Shown one piece after another: positions 25,532 to 34,597 of a stretch of 64,000 bases of DNA. A model generated the notes under the pieces. It saw only the letters and a program-made list of their open reading frames with translations. It was not told the origin of the DNA and did no database searches. This DNA is from JBFWRI01 sp050248995 (GTDB taxonomy: Bacteria > Pseudomonadota > Alphaproteobacteria > JAIXQD01). A program made the translations under genes and the position numbers. Every line of letters begins with the position of its first letter. Positions within the stretch are counted from its first letter, which is position 1. The stretch spans positions 1-64,000 of the forward strand of contig JBFWRI010000003.1 of NCBI GenBank assembly GCA_050248995.1, given 5' to 3'.

Positions 25532-26419
25532 CTAGGCAGCTAGGGGAACGGCCGAAACATCGACAAGATCGGCGATATAAATCCATTCCTGACCGATTTT
25601 GGCATAGGGCTTTGGCAACACCAGTACGCTGTCTTTTTCAACCGCCCATGTAGTGCCGTCGTCATAATTGATGATCACTGTTCCCGCTTTTACTGTTTGC
25701 AGATGCTGCCAATCGCCGGCGAATGTTCCCGGCTTGTCACGCACAACGATCTTTTTCATCAGCGCAACCGCTGGGATTATGTTTTCAACCGGCGGCGCAT
25801 CGTAAGACATCATATTCAAGTGCGCCAGCGTGCGACGGATATATTCATAGGCCAGCTTTGGCGCCGCCAGTTCATCGTGCTGGCCGGCTTCGATGAAAAG
25901 CCCGTACTTGCCGGTTGTATTGGCATAGGATGCCGTATCACCTTCCGACAACCCTGGCATTGCATCATAAAGCGCGGTCCAGCCGGCAACCCAGCGCGGG
26001 ATGCCAAGGGCCTGCGCCATCGCAAAGTTCTTCGGGGTCGGATAATCAAGAAACAGTGAGGGCCCAGCGCCGGTTGTCGTTGAATGCAGATCAAGAATAA
26101 CGTCGCAGGCGTCAATCTGCCTGGCAATCGTATCAGCGAAGCGCTGCTCATCATGCTGCGGGTTCGGATGGTGACGGATAATGCGGTTTACATCTTCAAC
26201 CACATAACGCACGCCGGCACGGTAAGCGACCGGATTGCACAGCGGCATCAGGGTCAGTGACCCGGCTTGCAGCTTCAGCGCGCCCGATTCAAGTTCGGTG
26301 CGCAGACGCGATATAGCGTGCATACCGCACAGTTCATGCCCATGCACAGCGCCAAACACCAGCAACTTCGGGCCGGGCTTCGGTGCATCATATTTAAGAA
26401 CTAAAAGCGTGTCGGGCAC
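25532..26419 (-). CDS. M14-type succinylglutamate desuccinylase/aspartoacylase family protein
   Basis: Zinc amidohydrolases of this family cleave N-acyl amino acids. The 295-residue protein has the zinc ligands His26 and Glu29 in HGHE and His112 in DLHS. The substrate-binding segment NPVAYRAGVRYVVEDVNR (about residues 62-79) and IEAGQHD (about 177-183) carrying the catalytic Glu are also present. All key residues are present. The start is a GTG at 26419: no ATG is in frame before an upstream stop. It follows the DUF1513 gene by 44 bases on the same strand. Exact substrate not predicted. Confidence 0.88.
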   Translation of the reverse strand: MPDTLLVLKYDAPKPGPKLLVFGAVHGHELCGMHAISRLRTELESGALKLQAGSLTLMPLCNPVAYRAGVRYVVEDVNRIIRHHPNPQHDEQRFADTIARQIDACDVILDLHSTTTGAGPSLFLDYPTPKNFAMAQALGIPRWVAGWTALYDAMPGLSEGDTASYANTTGKYGLFIEAGQHDELAAPKLAYEYIRRTLAHLNMMSYDAPPVENIIPAVALMKKIVVRDKPGTFAGDWQHLQTVKAGTVIINYDDGTTWAVEKDSVLVLPKPYAKIGQEWIYIADLVDVSAVPLAA

Positions 26420-26463
26420 GCCTGATGTTATGCCAGTATTTTTCTGTTCGGCAACGTAAAAAG

Positions 26464-27519
26464 CTAGATCAGTATGCCGTGCGACCCGTCGGATGCCCGG
26501 CCTTCGGCCAGCATCTGCGTGCCACCCGCGGAGTCAATCGTCTTGATGCCGCCGTCACTGGTAACGAACCGCTGCAGATCGGGGTTATAGACAATTCCGT
26601 TAGAGCTGTTCTGCACAGCTCCCTTGAATTCGCCTGTGCGGCTGTCAAGCAGGATAACCTGCCCGCCCTTCGGGTTGGTCAGCGCGGCGGTTTCGGTCGC
26701 GGGGTCCACGGCACCGCTCAGGAACTCGTATACAAAACGCTGTGCGATATCTTCGGGGACAGCGACTTTGTATAAGGTCTCATCGATCGTCGGCGCATAA
26801 TAAAGATTGCCATGGACGGCTTTTCCCCACGGCATGGTTAATCCGATAATGCCCTTGCCCGTCAGCAGGAAATGCGCCGCCGCTTCATCTTTGGCATCCA
26901 CCAATATACGTTTTAAAAAGGCGCCACCGACGTCAAGATGCACCAACCCCGTGCTATGCAGTTTTTCCTGCCCAAGCGGGGTAATGCCGAATAACTCTGG
27001 ATCAAAATCGATTTCTGAAGCCGCCACCAGCATCGACCCGTCCGGCAGCGTTTGCACATCGTGCACGCCGCCCTCGATCACGTGATAAGCGTCTTCGACT
27101 TTATAAGACTCGGGATTAAACGCCAGCAAGCTGCTGCTGCCGTCTTCAGTGCTGCGGCTGGCCACCAGCAAGCGCTCGCCCTGGCATGTGCCGTGGCCGT
27201 AGAAAACGTAAGGTTCCGGGCACTTGAAATGCCGGATAACGCGGCGCTGGAAAACATCCACGATGGCACCGTTGCTTCCGAACTTCTCAATCGCCCAGAT
27301 ACGGCCGGCAGGCCCGGGCACTTTCACAAAGCTGTGCGGCAGGAACCCGGTTTTGGTTTCCTCGATCTGGCCGGTCACAAAATTATAGCTGGCAATGCCC
27401 GTGCGCGTTCCGGTGACATACCGCCGGGGCACGGACGCCGACGCGAATGCCGGATGAAGCACAGCGCTGGCGGCCAACGCCGACATCGCCTGCAAAAAGT
27501 GGCGGCGGGTGAATTGCAT
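26464..27519 (-). CDS. DUF1513 domain protein, Tat-exported beta-propeller
   Basis: The 351-residue protein begins with a twin-arginine signal (TRRHFLQAMSALAASAVLHPAFA, residues 4-26, cut near ASA). The mature part has repeated beta-strand/turn units and segments such as FYGHGTCQGERLLVASRSTED and GVHDVQTLPDGSMLVAASE, typical of DUF1513 seven-bladed propellers. In other proteobacteria these are found next to imelysin-type iron-uptake genes; none is present here. Function unknown. ATG at 27519; a tRNA lies 47 bases upstream. Confidence 0.85.
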   Translation of the reverse strand: MQFTRRHFLQAMSALAASAVLHPAFASASVPRRYVTGTRTGIASYNFVTGQIEETKTGFLPHSFVKVPGPAGRIWAIEKFGSNGAIVDVFQRRVIRHFKCPEPYVFYGHGTCQGERLLVASRSTEDGSSSLLAFNPESYKVEDAYHVIEGGVHDVQTLPDGSMLVAASEIDFDPELFGITPLGQEKLHSTGLVHLDVGGAFLKRILVDAKDEAAAHFLLTGKGIIGLTMPWGKAVHGNLYYAPTIDETLYKVAVPEDIAQRFVYEFLSGAVDPATETAALTNPKGGQVILLDSRTGEFKGAVQNSSNGIVYNPDLQRFVTSDGGIKTIDSAGGTQMLAEGRASDGSHGILI

Positions 27520-27566
27520 AAAACCACTATCGGCTTTTCGCTGCCGCTTGAAAAGGCGCGGAATGG

Positions 27567-27640
27567 CGTCCCCGAGATGATTCGAACATCCGACCTAGTG
27601 TTTAGGAAACACTTGCTCTATCCACCTGAGCTACGGGGAC
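27567..27640 (-). tRNA. tRNA-Arg (anticodon CCT)
   Basis: Read on the minus strand it folds as a cloverleaf. The acceptor GTCCCCG pairs with CGGGGAC, the D stem is GCTC/GAGC, and the anticodon stem AGTGT/ACACT encloses loop TTCCTAA with anticodon CCT (reads AGG). The T arm GGATG-TTCGAAT-CATCT has one G-U type mismatch. The CCA end is not encoded, so it must be added. Confidence 0.96.
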
Positions 27641-27679
27641 GTAAGCCCACTATAGCGTGCTGCTTTGCGGGAATAAAAT

Positions 27680-28411
27680 CTATTTTCGCAGACGGTCTGC
27701 AACAGATGTTAACGCCAGCGCCAGCAGCGACATCAGCAGAAGCCCGAATATAACGCGCGGTGTATCATATAAAGAGCCTGATTTCAGGATGTAGTAACCA
27801 AGCCCCGCTTCGGCCGATACAAACTCGCCGATGAACGCGCCGACAAGCGCCAGCCCGACATTGACTTTGAAACCCGTCAATACCCACTGCCATGCGGCGG
27901 GTATGATAATCAGGCGTATCATGCGCAGCTGCGGGGCGCCCAGCGCACGCGGCAGGTCGGCGAACCGCACGGCAGCAGCATGGGCCCCCTCATAGGCCTG
28001 TATCATCGCCACAAACATCACGGCGAACCCCGCCATCACGGCCTTGGATAGCAGCCCCGTGCCGAACCAGATAATCAGCATCGGCGCCAAGGCAAAAACG
28101 GGCAACGACCCGATCGCAATCATGTAAGGTCGGCTCAGCCAGTCCAGTCGGCGGTTTGACCAGAACAAAAGCCCCAAAGCCGTGCCCAGCAGCGTACCCG
28201 CCAGCAGCCCTGTTAGTGTTTCCAGCGCCGTCGTGCCCACATGCACCCAGATCGGCATGGCGAACAGCTCTTCCATCGCAACCGCCCCTACAAGCGACGG
28301 CGCCGCGAACAGGAACTGCAGCTGCGTATCACCTGCGACCGCCCATTCCCAGAACAGCAGGAAGAACCACAGCGGTAGCAAAACGGCAATGCGTTGCATA
28401 AAACCCCTCAT
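27680..28411 (-). CDS. ABC transporter permease (NMT1/THI5-associated)
   Basis: Inner-membrane permease of a nitrate/sulfonate/thiamine-precursor type importer. The 243-residue protein has about six membrane helices and the EAA-type cytoplasmic loop (ALGAPQLRMIRLIIIPAAW, about residues 156-174) that contacts the ATPase. It overlaps the ATPase gene by 4 bases (ATGA), and the solute-binding gene abuts upstream, giving the order binding protein, ATPase, permease in one operon. Substrate unresolved; candidates by family are pyrimidine precursors of thiamine or sulfonates. Confidence 0.9.
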   Translation of the reverse strand: MRGFMQRIAVLLPLWFFLLFWEWAVAGDTQLQFLFAAPSLVGAVAMEELFAMPIWVHVGTTALETLTGLLAGTLLGTALGLLFWSNRRLDWLSRPYMIAIGSLPVFALAPMLIIWFGTGLLSKAVMAGFAVMFVAMIQAYEGAHAAAVRFADLPRALGAPQLRMIRLIIIPAAWQWVLTGFKVNVGLALVGAFIGEFVSAEAGLGYYILKSGSLYDTPRVIFGLLLMSLLALALTSVADRLRK

Positions 28412-29130
28412 GCGGCCACCTGGTCGCCGCCGACGGCAGCCAGAAGTGTATGATAGGCCGTCGCTTCATCCAACGTCGCATGCCCTTCAAGCGGCGTGCG
28501 CACGGCATAGCGGCCGACGATGGTGGATGGTCTGTTGCCACCCAGCACAAGGATGCGGTCAGCGATAAACAGCGCTTCTTCAATCGAATGTGTGACGATG
28601 ATGGCCGCAGCCTTACGTGCACGCACATCCTTGCGCACGATATCGGCTGTGTGGCGGCGCAGCGGGATATCCAACTGGCCCAGCGGCTCGTCCAGCAGGT
28701 ACAGCCGCGGCGCCAGCGTCAGCATACCGGCCAGCAACACGCGCTGCTGCATACCGCCCGAGAGCTGCTGCGGACGCAAACTAGCCTCTGCTTCCAGTTG
28801 CAGGCGAAAAAGGAAATCAGCGGCGCGGGCCGCATCCACGGGTCTGCCGGCCAGCCGCGAAGGCAGCAAAGCGTTTTCCAAAGAATTTAGCCACGGCGCC
28901 AAAGGCGCACTTTGCCCCATATAGCCGATATCTGCGCTTGGCCGCGCCAACGTGCCTGTAATCGCGCCCGCGTCCTCTTTCTCCAGTCCCGCGAGAATGC
29001 GCAGCAACGTCGTCTTGCCGCCGCCGCTGGCGCCCAGCAGCGCGACGATTTCACCATCCTGCACGTCAAAGGCGACGTCCTGCAGCACCGGCCGGTCGAA
29101 CGATTTTGTAAGACCGCGAACGGAAAGCAT
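28408..29130 (-). CDS. ABC transporter ATP-binding protein
   Basis: Cytoplasmic ATPase of the importer. The 240-residue protein has all motifs intact: Walker A GASGGGKT (about residues 33-40), Q-loop in IGYMGQSAPL (about 69-78), signature LSGGMQQR (about 123-130), Walker B LYLLDEP (about 143-149), and switch His in IVTHSIEEAL (about 178-187). It abuts the solute-binding gene (stop at 29131) and overlaps the permease gene by 4 bases. Confidence 0.93.
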   Translation of the reverse strand: MLSVRGLTKSFDRPVLQDVAFDVQDGEIVALLGASGGGKTTLLRILAGLEKEDAGAITGTLARPSADIGYMGQSAPLAPWLNSLENALLPSRLAGRPVDAARAADFLFRLQLEAEASLRPQQLSGGMQQRVLLAGMLTLAPRLYLLDEPLGQLDIPLRRHTADIVRKDVRARKAAAIIVTHSIEEALFIADRILVLGGNRPSTIVGRYAVRTPLEGHATLDEATAYHTLLAAVGGDQVAA

Positions 29131-30114
29131 CTAGTGGTGGGCCTTATGAGCGGATTTTTGCGCAGCTTCGGCAAACCGGTTATCAACCGACTCGGTGGTC
29201 GCCTGCGGCTTCTTCAGCTCACCGCTTTCAAGGCGCGTCTGCAGCGTGCGCTGCCACAGCTTGTCATCAACCACGATGCTCTTCGGATAAAGCTTTTCGC
29301 CCAGCATCATATCAACAGCATGGTTGCGCACCTTCGCATCCATGTCTGGATACAGCTTGGCCGCCACCTGATAACTGATTTTCGGGTCATTATACATCTG
29401 CGTTACGGCGGCCTGCAGTGCCGACACGAACTTCTGCACCAGTTCGGGGCGTTCGGCGATGGTCTTATCCAATGTCTGGATGCCGGTAATGGCCTGCCGG
29501 TCGACAAACGGTCCCACGCGCAGCACGCGGCGATACCCCTTGGCTTCGGCCACGCTGATGTTCGGTTCGATATCGACGGCGATATCCACGCTGCCAGCTT
29601 CCAGCGCGGCAATTTGCGCGCCAAACGCTGCTTCGACGATCTTCATCTTGTCCAGCTTGTGGTTGCGCTTGATTTCACTGAGCTGCGTATATGTCGTAGA
29701 TGGCGCACTGAACGAGCTGACGCGCAGGCCGTCCAGCTGTTTCGGATCCTTGATATCGGCGATGGCCGGGTTGTTCGTCACGCCTGTCAGGCCAAGACTG
29801 GTGATCATCATCGCCACAACCTTGCCCGGCCCGCCTTTTTCACGGGCGATGGCGGCAAATACCGGGTCGCCGATCGAAAAGTCGGCCTCGCCGCTCAGCA
29901 GCAGGCTAAATGACATGTTATCGTTGCCCGGGAATTTCAGGCCGACATCAAGACCCTCGGCTTTGAAGTGCCCTTCTTCCATCGCCACATATAACGGCAG
30001 ATACAACAGGAATTTCCCCTGCCCGAAATGAGCCAGCGTGACTTTTTGCAATTCGGCAGCCTGCGCCGGCAGAGCAAAAAGAAGTGCGATCAGAAGAGCC
30101 CAAGCTTTTGTCAT
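29131..30114 (-). CDS. ABC transporter substrate-binding protein, NMT1/THI5-like
   Basis: Periplasmic binding protein that feeds the adjacent permease. The 327-residue precursor has a signal peptide (MTKAWALLIALLFALPAQAAE, cut near residue 20). The NMT1-like domain shows YLPLYVAMEEGHFKAEGLDV (about residues 38-57), GEADFSIGDP (about 75-84) and LDGLRVSSFSAPSTTY (about 128-143). This family binds thiamine pyrimidine precursors, nitrate, taurine or aliphatic sulfonates. The leader (30115-30192) shows no TPP riboswitch signature, which is mild evidence against thiamine control. First gene of the operon. Confidence 0.9.
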   Translation of the reverse strand: MTKAWALLIALLFALPAQAAELQKVTLAHFGQGKFLLYLPLYVAMEEGHFKAEGLDVGLKFPGNDNMSFSLLLSGEADFSIGDPVFAAIAREKGGPGKVVAMMITSLGLTGVTNNPAIADIKDPKQLDGLRVSSFSAPSTTYTQLSEIKRNHKLDKMKIVEAAFGAQIAALEAGSVDIAVDIEPNISVAEAKGYRRVLRVGPFVDRQAITGIQTLDKTIAERPELVQKFVSALQAAVTQMYNDPKISYQVAAKLYPDMDAKVRNHAVDMMLGEKLYPKSIVVDDKLWQRTLQTRLESGELKKPQATTESVDNRFAEAAQKSAHKAHH

Positions 30115-30192
30115 GTTTCTACCTACAATTAAAAATCTGCATACAACGTACAGGAAGCGAGAAAGCTGCGGAAGTCCGTAAAGACGGCTTAC

Positions 30193-30564
30193 TTAGCGAG
30201 TAAGTGCCTTAAGGCGGCGCTGGCGCAAATAGCTTTTGGCCGCGGCCCGTCCGGCTTTTGGTGCCTTCAGCATGCCAATCCGGTGCTTTTCATCCAACCA
30301 CATGCCGGTGACCTTCTGGAAGAATGCATCGCCGCCCGGCTTGCTGACAGAGCCGGTTGAAAGACCCAGAACAAAACTGCTGTAGGAACTTTTACGAAAG
30401 AAGGCCAGAAAGCCCAGGCCAAACTGCGCGCACTGAAGGTCTGATTTATGGTGACGCAGCGCTTCGTCGGCAATGGCGTCAAGTGCGCCAAAATCACGTT
30501 TCGCAAGCGCCGCATCGGCGGCTGTTTTCATTTGTGTATATTTCCTGAAATTATTCTTTTTCAT
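30193..30564 (-). CDS. hypothetical basic protein
   Basis: Not recognised. The 123-residue protein is basic at both ends (KKNNFRKYTQMK at the start; RAAAKSYLRQRRLKALTR at the end), with a helical Ala-rich section (about 13-40) and a Ser/Phe-rich middle (FFRKSSYSSFVLGLSTGSVSK). A strong AAAGGAG ribosome binding site lies seven bases before the ATG, so it is very likely translated. It follows polA closely (23 bases) on the same strand and could be its downstream partner. Confidence 0.6.
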   Translation of the reverse strand: MKKNNFRKYTQMKTAADAALAKRDFGALDAIADEALRHHKSDLQCAQFGLGFLAFFRKSSYSSFVLGLSTGSVSKPGGDAFFQKVTGMWLDEKHRIGMLKAPKAGRAAAKSYLRQRRLKALTR

Positions 30565-30587
30565 TTTATCTCCTTTTTAAAGTATCC

Positions 30588-33383
30588 TCAGTGCGCCATC
30601 GCCCAGTTATCGGCGATCCCTGCTTCGCAAACCAACGGTACAGCAACAAGTGCGGGGTCAGCAACGCTTTCCATGACCTTTTTGGCCAGCGCCGCTGTCG
30701 CCTCGGCCTCGTCCGCCGGCGCTTCCAGCACCAGCTCGTCATGCACCTGTAAAATCATGCGGCCTTTCAATCCGACAGCACGCAACGCCGGCGGCAGTGC
30801 GATCATCGCCCGTTTCATGATATCCGCCGCGGTGCCCTGCAGCGGTGCGTTGACGGCCTGCCGTTCGGCATACTGACGGCGGGCGGCATTCTTGTCGGCG
30901 ATGCCCGGCACCCAGCAGCGGCGCCCATACAGCGTTTCCACATAGCCTTTGGCGCGCGCCTTATCTTTCTGCGCTTCCATAAATGTGCGCAATTCGGGGA
31001 AGCGGCCAAGATAACCGCCGATGAAGGCGTTGGCTTCGCCCGGCGAAATACCCAGCTGTTTTGCAAGCCCAAAGCCCGAGATGCCGTAGATGATGCCGAA
31101 GTTGATCGCCTTGGCGCTGCGGCGCTGTGCCGGTGTCACTTCGCTCAGCGGCACGCCCAGCACCTGGCTGGCTGTCAGCGCATGAATGTCGACACCGTCT
31201 TTAAACGCCTGCGCCAGCGCCTCGACGCCCGCCATCGACGCCGCCAGACGCAGTTCAATCTGCGAGTAATCAACGCTGATCAGCTTGCTGCCTTCTTCGG
31301 CCACGAAGGCGCGGCGAATTTCGCGGCCGTCTTCGGTGCGGATTGGGATGTTCTGCAGGTTCGGATCGGATGATGACAAGCGGCCAGTTGATGTGATGGC
31401 CAGCGCGAACGACGTGTGCACGCGGCCGGTACGCGGGTTGATCTGTTCCTGCAAGGCTTCCGTGTAGGTGCTGCGCAGTTTCGAAACCCCGCGCCAGTCC
31501 AGCACTTTCTGTGCAATTTCATATTCGTCGGCCAACGGCTCCAGTATTTCGACGCCCGTGGCATACGCGCCGGTCTTGCTTTTAGTGCCGCCTGGCAACC
31601 CCATTGCGCCGAACAACACGTCACCCAGCTGTTTAGGTGAGCCAACATTGAATTCCTGACCGGCCAGTTTATAAATTTCAGTCTCCAGCTCCGCCTGCTG
31701 CTTCGCAAAGCGCTGCGACAGCCCCGCCAGCACGGCGGCATCAATCTTCACGCCCGCCGTTTCCATATCGGCCACCACGGCCACCAGCGGGCGCTCCATG
31801 CGCTCGTAAATCCGCGAGATGCCTTCGCGCTGCATATTCCCCTTGATGGCCAGCCACAGGCGCAGCGTGAAGTCGGCATCTTCGGCGGCGTATTGCGTGG
31901 CTTTGTCCAGCGGCACACGGTCGAAGGTGATCATATTCTTGCCCGTGCCGCAGACTTCGCTGAACGGAATCATCTTGTGGCCGAAGTAGCGCTCGGCCAA
32001 TTCGTCAAGGCCATGACCATGCAGCCCCGCACCCATCACATACGACAGCAGCATCGTATCGTCGTGCGGCGTTACATCAAAACCGTTGGCGCGCAAAACC
32101 TGCAAATCAAACTTCAGATTATGCGCCACTTTCATGATGGCCGGATCGGTCAGCAGGGGATTCAGCGCGCTTATAACGTCTTTCAACGCCAGTTGCTGCG
32201 GCCTTTCGGCCAGCGCCAGCCCACCATCGCGGTCGATACCGTGGTTCAGCGGGATATAGCACGCATCGCCCGGCGCTACTGCCAGCGATATACCCACCAG
32301 CAGTGCTGTTGACGGTGTCAGACTATCGGTTTCCGTATCCAGCGCCAACGCCTGCACGTTCCTGATCTTTTCAACCCACTTGTGCAGCTGGCCGGTTGTT
32401 GTCACACATTCATAGTGTGCATCCATGCCTGTCAGCGCCATGGCGGATGCTACCGATACCGCTGCTGCGGCTGCAGGCTTGGCATTTTCGGCACGCTCGG
32501 CCGATGCTGGTGGCGGGATATCGGCCCCCGACAACCCCATGCGCGTGATGATCGATTTGAAACCCTGCTGCTGCAAGAAAGCCGCCAGCGTCGTGTTATC
32601 CTTATTCACATTCAGGTCTTCAAGCGCAACCGGCAGCGGCACATCGACCTTCAGCGTCACAAGCTTTTTTGAAATGCGCGCTAGTTCGGCATTATCAATC
32701 AGCGTCTGGCGGCGCTTGGGCTGCTTGATTTCTTCCGCGCGCTGCAACAGTGTTTCCAGGTCGCCATAAATGCCGATCAGTTCGGCGGCCGTCTTCACAC
32801 CAATGCCAGGCACGCCCGGCACGTTGTCGGCGGAATCGCCGGCCAGCGCCTGCACATCCACAACCTTTTCCGGCCCCACGCCGAATTTGTTCATCACGTC
32901 ATCAAGTGCCAGTGTCTTGCCTTTCATCGGATCGAACAGCTCGATCCCGTCGTCCATCAACTGCATCAAGTCCTTGTCGCCGCTGACAATCACCACGTCT
33001 TCGCCGCGCGCCTTGGCCGCCAGCGCATAAGACGCCAGCAGATCATCGGCCTCGAAACCTTCCATTTCAATCGCCGGCAGGCCGAACGCGCGCGCTGCTT
33101 CTTTTACCAGCGCAAACTGCGGGATCAGGTCTTCCGGCGGCTCGGGACGATGCGCCTTGTATTCGGGGTAAATATCCATGCGGAAGGTTTTGCGCGCCGC
33201 ATCGAAAATCACCGCCATGTGCGTAGCGCCCAAATCTTTTTCCAGCTTTGCCAGCATATTGCAAAAGCCCATCACGGCACCAACTGGTGTGCCGTCAGCG
33301 CGCGTCAATGGCGGCAGTGCGTGATAGGCGCGGAAGATAAAACCCGAGCCATCAACCAGATAAAGTTTCTTCTTAGTGGCCAT
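30588..33383 (-). CDS. polA: DNA polymerase I
   Basis: Repairs DNA and removes RNA primers. The 931-residue protein carries three domains: an N-terminal 5'-3' exonuclease (about 1-290, beginning YLVDGSGFIFRAYHALPPL), a 3'-5' exonuclease (about 340-530) whose metal-binding Asp-Thr-Glu (LALDTETDSL, about residue 345) is intact, and the polymerase domain with motif A VDYSQIELR (about 703) and motif C QVHDELVLE (about 876). Proofreading is therefore predicted. ATG at 33383; the frame is open to 33455 but that overlaps the zinc-finger gene. Overlaps that gene by 11 bases. Confidence 0.97.
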   Translation of the reverse strand: MATKKKLYLVDGSGFIFRAYHALPPLTRADGTPVGAVMGFCNMLAKLEKDLGATHMAVIFDAARKTFRMDIYPEYKAHRPEPPEDLIPQFALVKEAARAFGLPAIEMEGFEADDLLASYALAAKARGEDVVIVSGDKDLMQLMDDGIELFDPMKGKTLALDDVMNKFGVGPEKVVDVQALAGDSADNVPGVPGIGVKTAAELIGIYGDLETLLQRAEEIKQPKRRQTLIDNAELARISKKLVTLKVDVPLPVALEDLNVNKDNTTLAAFLQQQGFKSIITRMGLSGADIPPPASAERAENAKPAAAAAVSVASAMALTGMDAHYECVTTTGQLHKWVEKIRNVQALALDTETDSLTPSTALLVGISLAVAPGDACYIPLNHGIDRDGGLALAERPQQLALKDVISALNPLLTDPAIMKVAHNLKFDLQVLRANGFDVTPHDDTMLLSYVMGAGLHGHGLDELAERYFGHKMIPFSEVCGTGKNMITFDRVPLDKATQYAAEDADFTLRLWLAIKGNMQREGISRIYERMERPLVAVVADMETAGVKIDAAVLAGLSQRFAKQQAELETEIYKLAGQEFNVGSPKQLGDVLFGAMGLPGGTKSKTGAYATGVEILEPLADEYEIAQKVLDWRGVSKLRSTYTEALQEQINPRTGRVHTSFALAITSTGRLSSSDPNLQNIPIRTEDGREIRRAFVAEEGSKLISVDYSQIELRLAASMAGVEALAQAFKDGVDIHALTASQVLGVPLSEVTPAQRRSAKAINFGIIYGISGFGLAKQLGISPGEANAFIGGYLGRFPELRTFMEAQKDKARAKGYVETLYGRRCWVPGIADKNAARRQYAERQAVNAPLQGTAADIMKRAMIALPPALRAVGLKGRMILQVHDELVLEAPADEAEATAALAKKVMESVADPALVAVPLVCEAGIADNWAMAH

Positions 33384-33585
33384 CGTTATCGGCGTGCGGA
33401 TCCAGCACAAAACGGCGGCCACAGTAACCGCAATCCACCGTGCCGGCATTGCCAATCGTCAGGTATGTCAACGGGTGGCCCAGTGCGCCGGTTGATGCGC
33501 CCGCGCCGCCATCGCAGCCAATCGTACGCTGGCTGACCGTGATAGTTTCCAAAGGTTCGGTTTCGGGTGCGGGATGCCGGATCAT
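33373..33585 (-). CDS. zinc-finger domain-containing protein (zf-CHCC, NDUFS6-like)
   Basis: Small protein related to the complex I subunit NDUFS6. In its 70 residues the zinc site is formed by Cys24 (in IGCDGG), His37 (in GHPLTYL), Cys52 and Cys55 (in CGYCGRRFVL), the CHCC pattern of the family. Alphaproteobacterial members are thought to be linked to complex I, but this is inferred from the mitochondrial homologue. It overlaps the start of polA by 11 bases and is first in that unit. Confidence 0.88.
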   Translation of the reverse strand: MIRHPAPETEPLETITVSQRTIGCDGGAGASTGALGHPLTYLTIGNAGTVDCGYCGRRFVLDPHADNDGH

Positions 33586-33677
33586 GGCCTTAAATTAGCG
33601 AATTCCAAGGCAGATGCAACACGCTGGATTTTGCGGTATTATGGCCCTATAACGTGCCCCATAGCATTAACTGGTAT

Positions 33678-33754
33678 GTTCCCGTAGCTCAACTGGATAG
33701 AGCGTTGCCCTCCGAAGGCAAAGGTTGGAGGTTCAAGTCCTCTCGGGAACGCCA
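33678..33754 (+). tRNA. tRNA-Arg (anticodon CCG)
   Basis: Cloverleaf on the plus strand: acceptor GTTCCCG/CGGGAAC, D stem GCTC/GAGC, anticodon stem TTGCC/GGCAA with loop CTCCGAA (anticodon CCG, reads CGG), T arm GGAGG-TTCAAGT-CCTCT. The 3'-CCA is encoded at 33752-33754. An AT-rich gene begins 19 bases downstream. Confidence 0.97.
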
Positions 33755-33772
33755 GACATCAAAAAAGAAGCC

Positions 33773-34597
33773 ATGGTCACAGTATATCCTCTCAAGTACG
33801 GGAAAATTCATCTCAACAGAGCTCCACGTGAGGAGAGTCGTTTTTACCTGCGCTTGAATCAAGTTATTAATGACATAAAAATGCTCCAGATAATTGGTTA
33901 CGCTTGCACCGGCTATACCCGGAAAGGAGATAAGGATCCTGTAGTACGACACGCCCAGGATGCAATGCTTATCTTTACTTGGAGAATACTTTGTGGGCGA
34001 CTTTGGGAGGGCTATAAACTTCTACGAGAACATGGACAGATAATTAACGCTGCCGACTTATCCGGCGAAGGCGAAACGCCAGAACAAGGAAAAGAATCGC
34101 TCAAAAAGGTTCACTCTTACTTCAAGGGTAAAAGCCTCATTCAAAAAGTGCGTGATAAAATTGGCTTCCACAATATTGCAGATATTCAAGAAAGTGCCTT
34201 TGATTTAATTCCTGCAACAGATGTTATGGTTGAGTATATTGGCGATATGCAAGGACATTTCTTTTTCGCCGGTGCTGAATTCCTAAATAGGGCTGCAATC
34301 ACTGCGCTAACTGAGAAACCGACTCTAGACGAGGCAATAAATGCTATAATGCATGATATGTTAATGGTATCCGGACTCTTTATCGATATTGGCGATCGCT
34401 ACGCTGCATTTTTTTGTAAAACGTACTTAAAGAAGAAGCTAAAAAAGCCCCTCTCTCCCCATATTATAAATGGGGCACCAGAACTTTTGAATCAAGATTT
34501 GCGATTTTTTTGCGAACATACAAAAAAGTCTAATAAGCCCGCGAGAATACAGCCATTACCGTTGCTGGCTTGCCGGTCAGCACGCAGGCGCCGCTGA
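33773..34597 (+). CDS. AT-rich orphan hypothetical protein beside tRNA-Arg
   Basis: Not recognised. The 274-residue protein is helical and fairly basic, without signal peptide. It has a hydrophobic pair of segments (QDAMLIFTWRILCGRLWEGYKLL about 62-84 and a second near 198-215). Base composition is clearly more A+T-rich than either neighbour, and codon use includes many AT-ending codons that are rare elsewhere in the window. It starts 19 bases after tRNA-Arg(CCG) and runs 68 bases into the convergent proS, so its last about 20 residues (PLPLLACRSARRRR) are read from the opposite strand of proS. That tail may be a by-product of insertion. Probably horizontally acquired. ATG at 33773; upstream in-frame starts fall inside the tRNA. 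Confidence 0.6.
   Translation: MVTVYPLKYGKIHLNRAPREESRFYLRLNQVINDIKMLQIIGYACTGYTRKGDKDPVVRHAQDAMLIFTWRILCGRLWEGYKLLREHGQIINAADLSGEGETPEQGKESLKKVHSYFKGKSLIQKVRDKIGFHNIADIQESAFDLIPATDVMVEYIGDMQGHFFFAGAEFLNRAAITALTEKPTLDEAINAIMHDMLMVSGLFIDIGDRYAAFFCKTYLKKKLKKPLSPHIINGAPELLNQDLRFFCEHTKKSNKPARIQPLPLLACRSARRRR

Noticed and set aside
28912..29913. Long open frame (333 codons) on the + strand through the NMT1-type ABC genes
   Set aside because: It is the antisense shadow of two well-identified genes (28408-29130 and 29131-30114); no domain logic or ribosome binding site.
30115..30192. Possible TPP riboswitch upstream of the NMT1/THI5-like ABC operon
   Set aside because: No CTGAGA-type core or long leader is present; the gap is only 78 bases.
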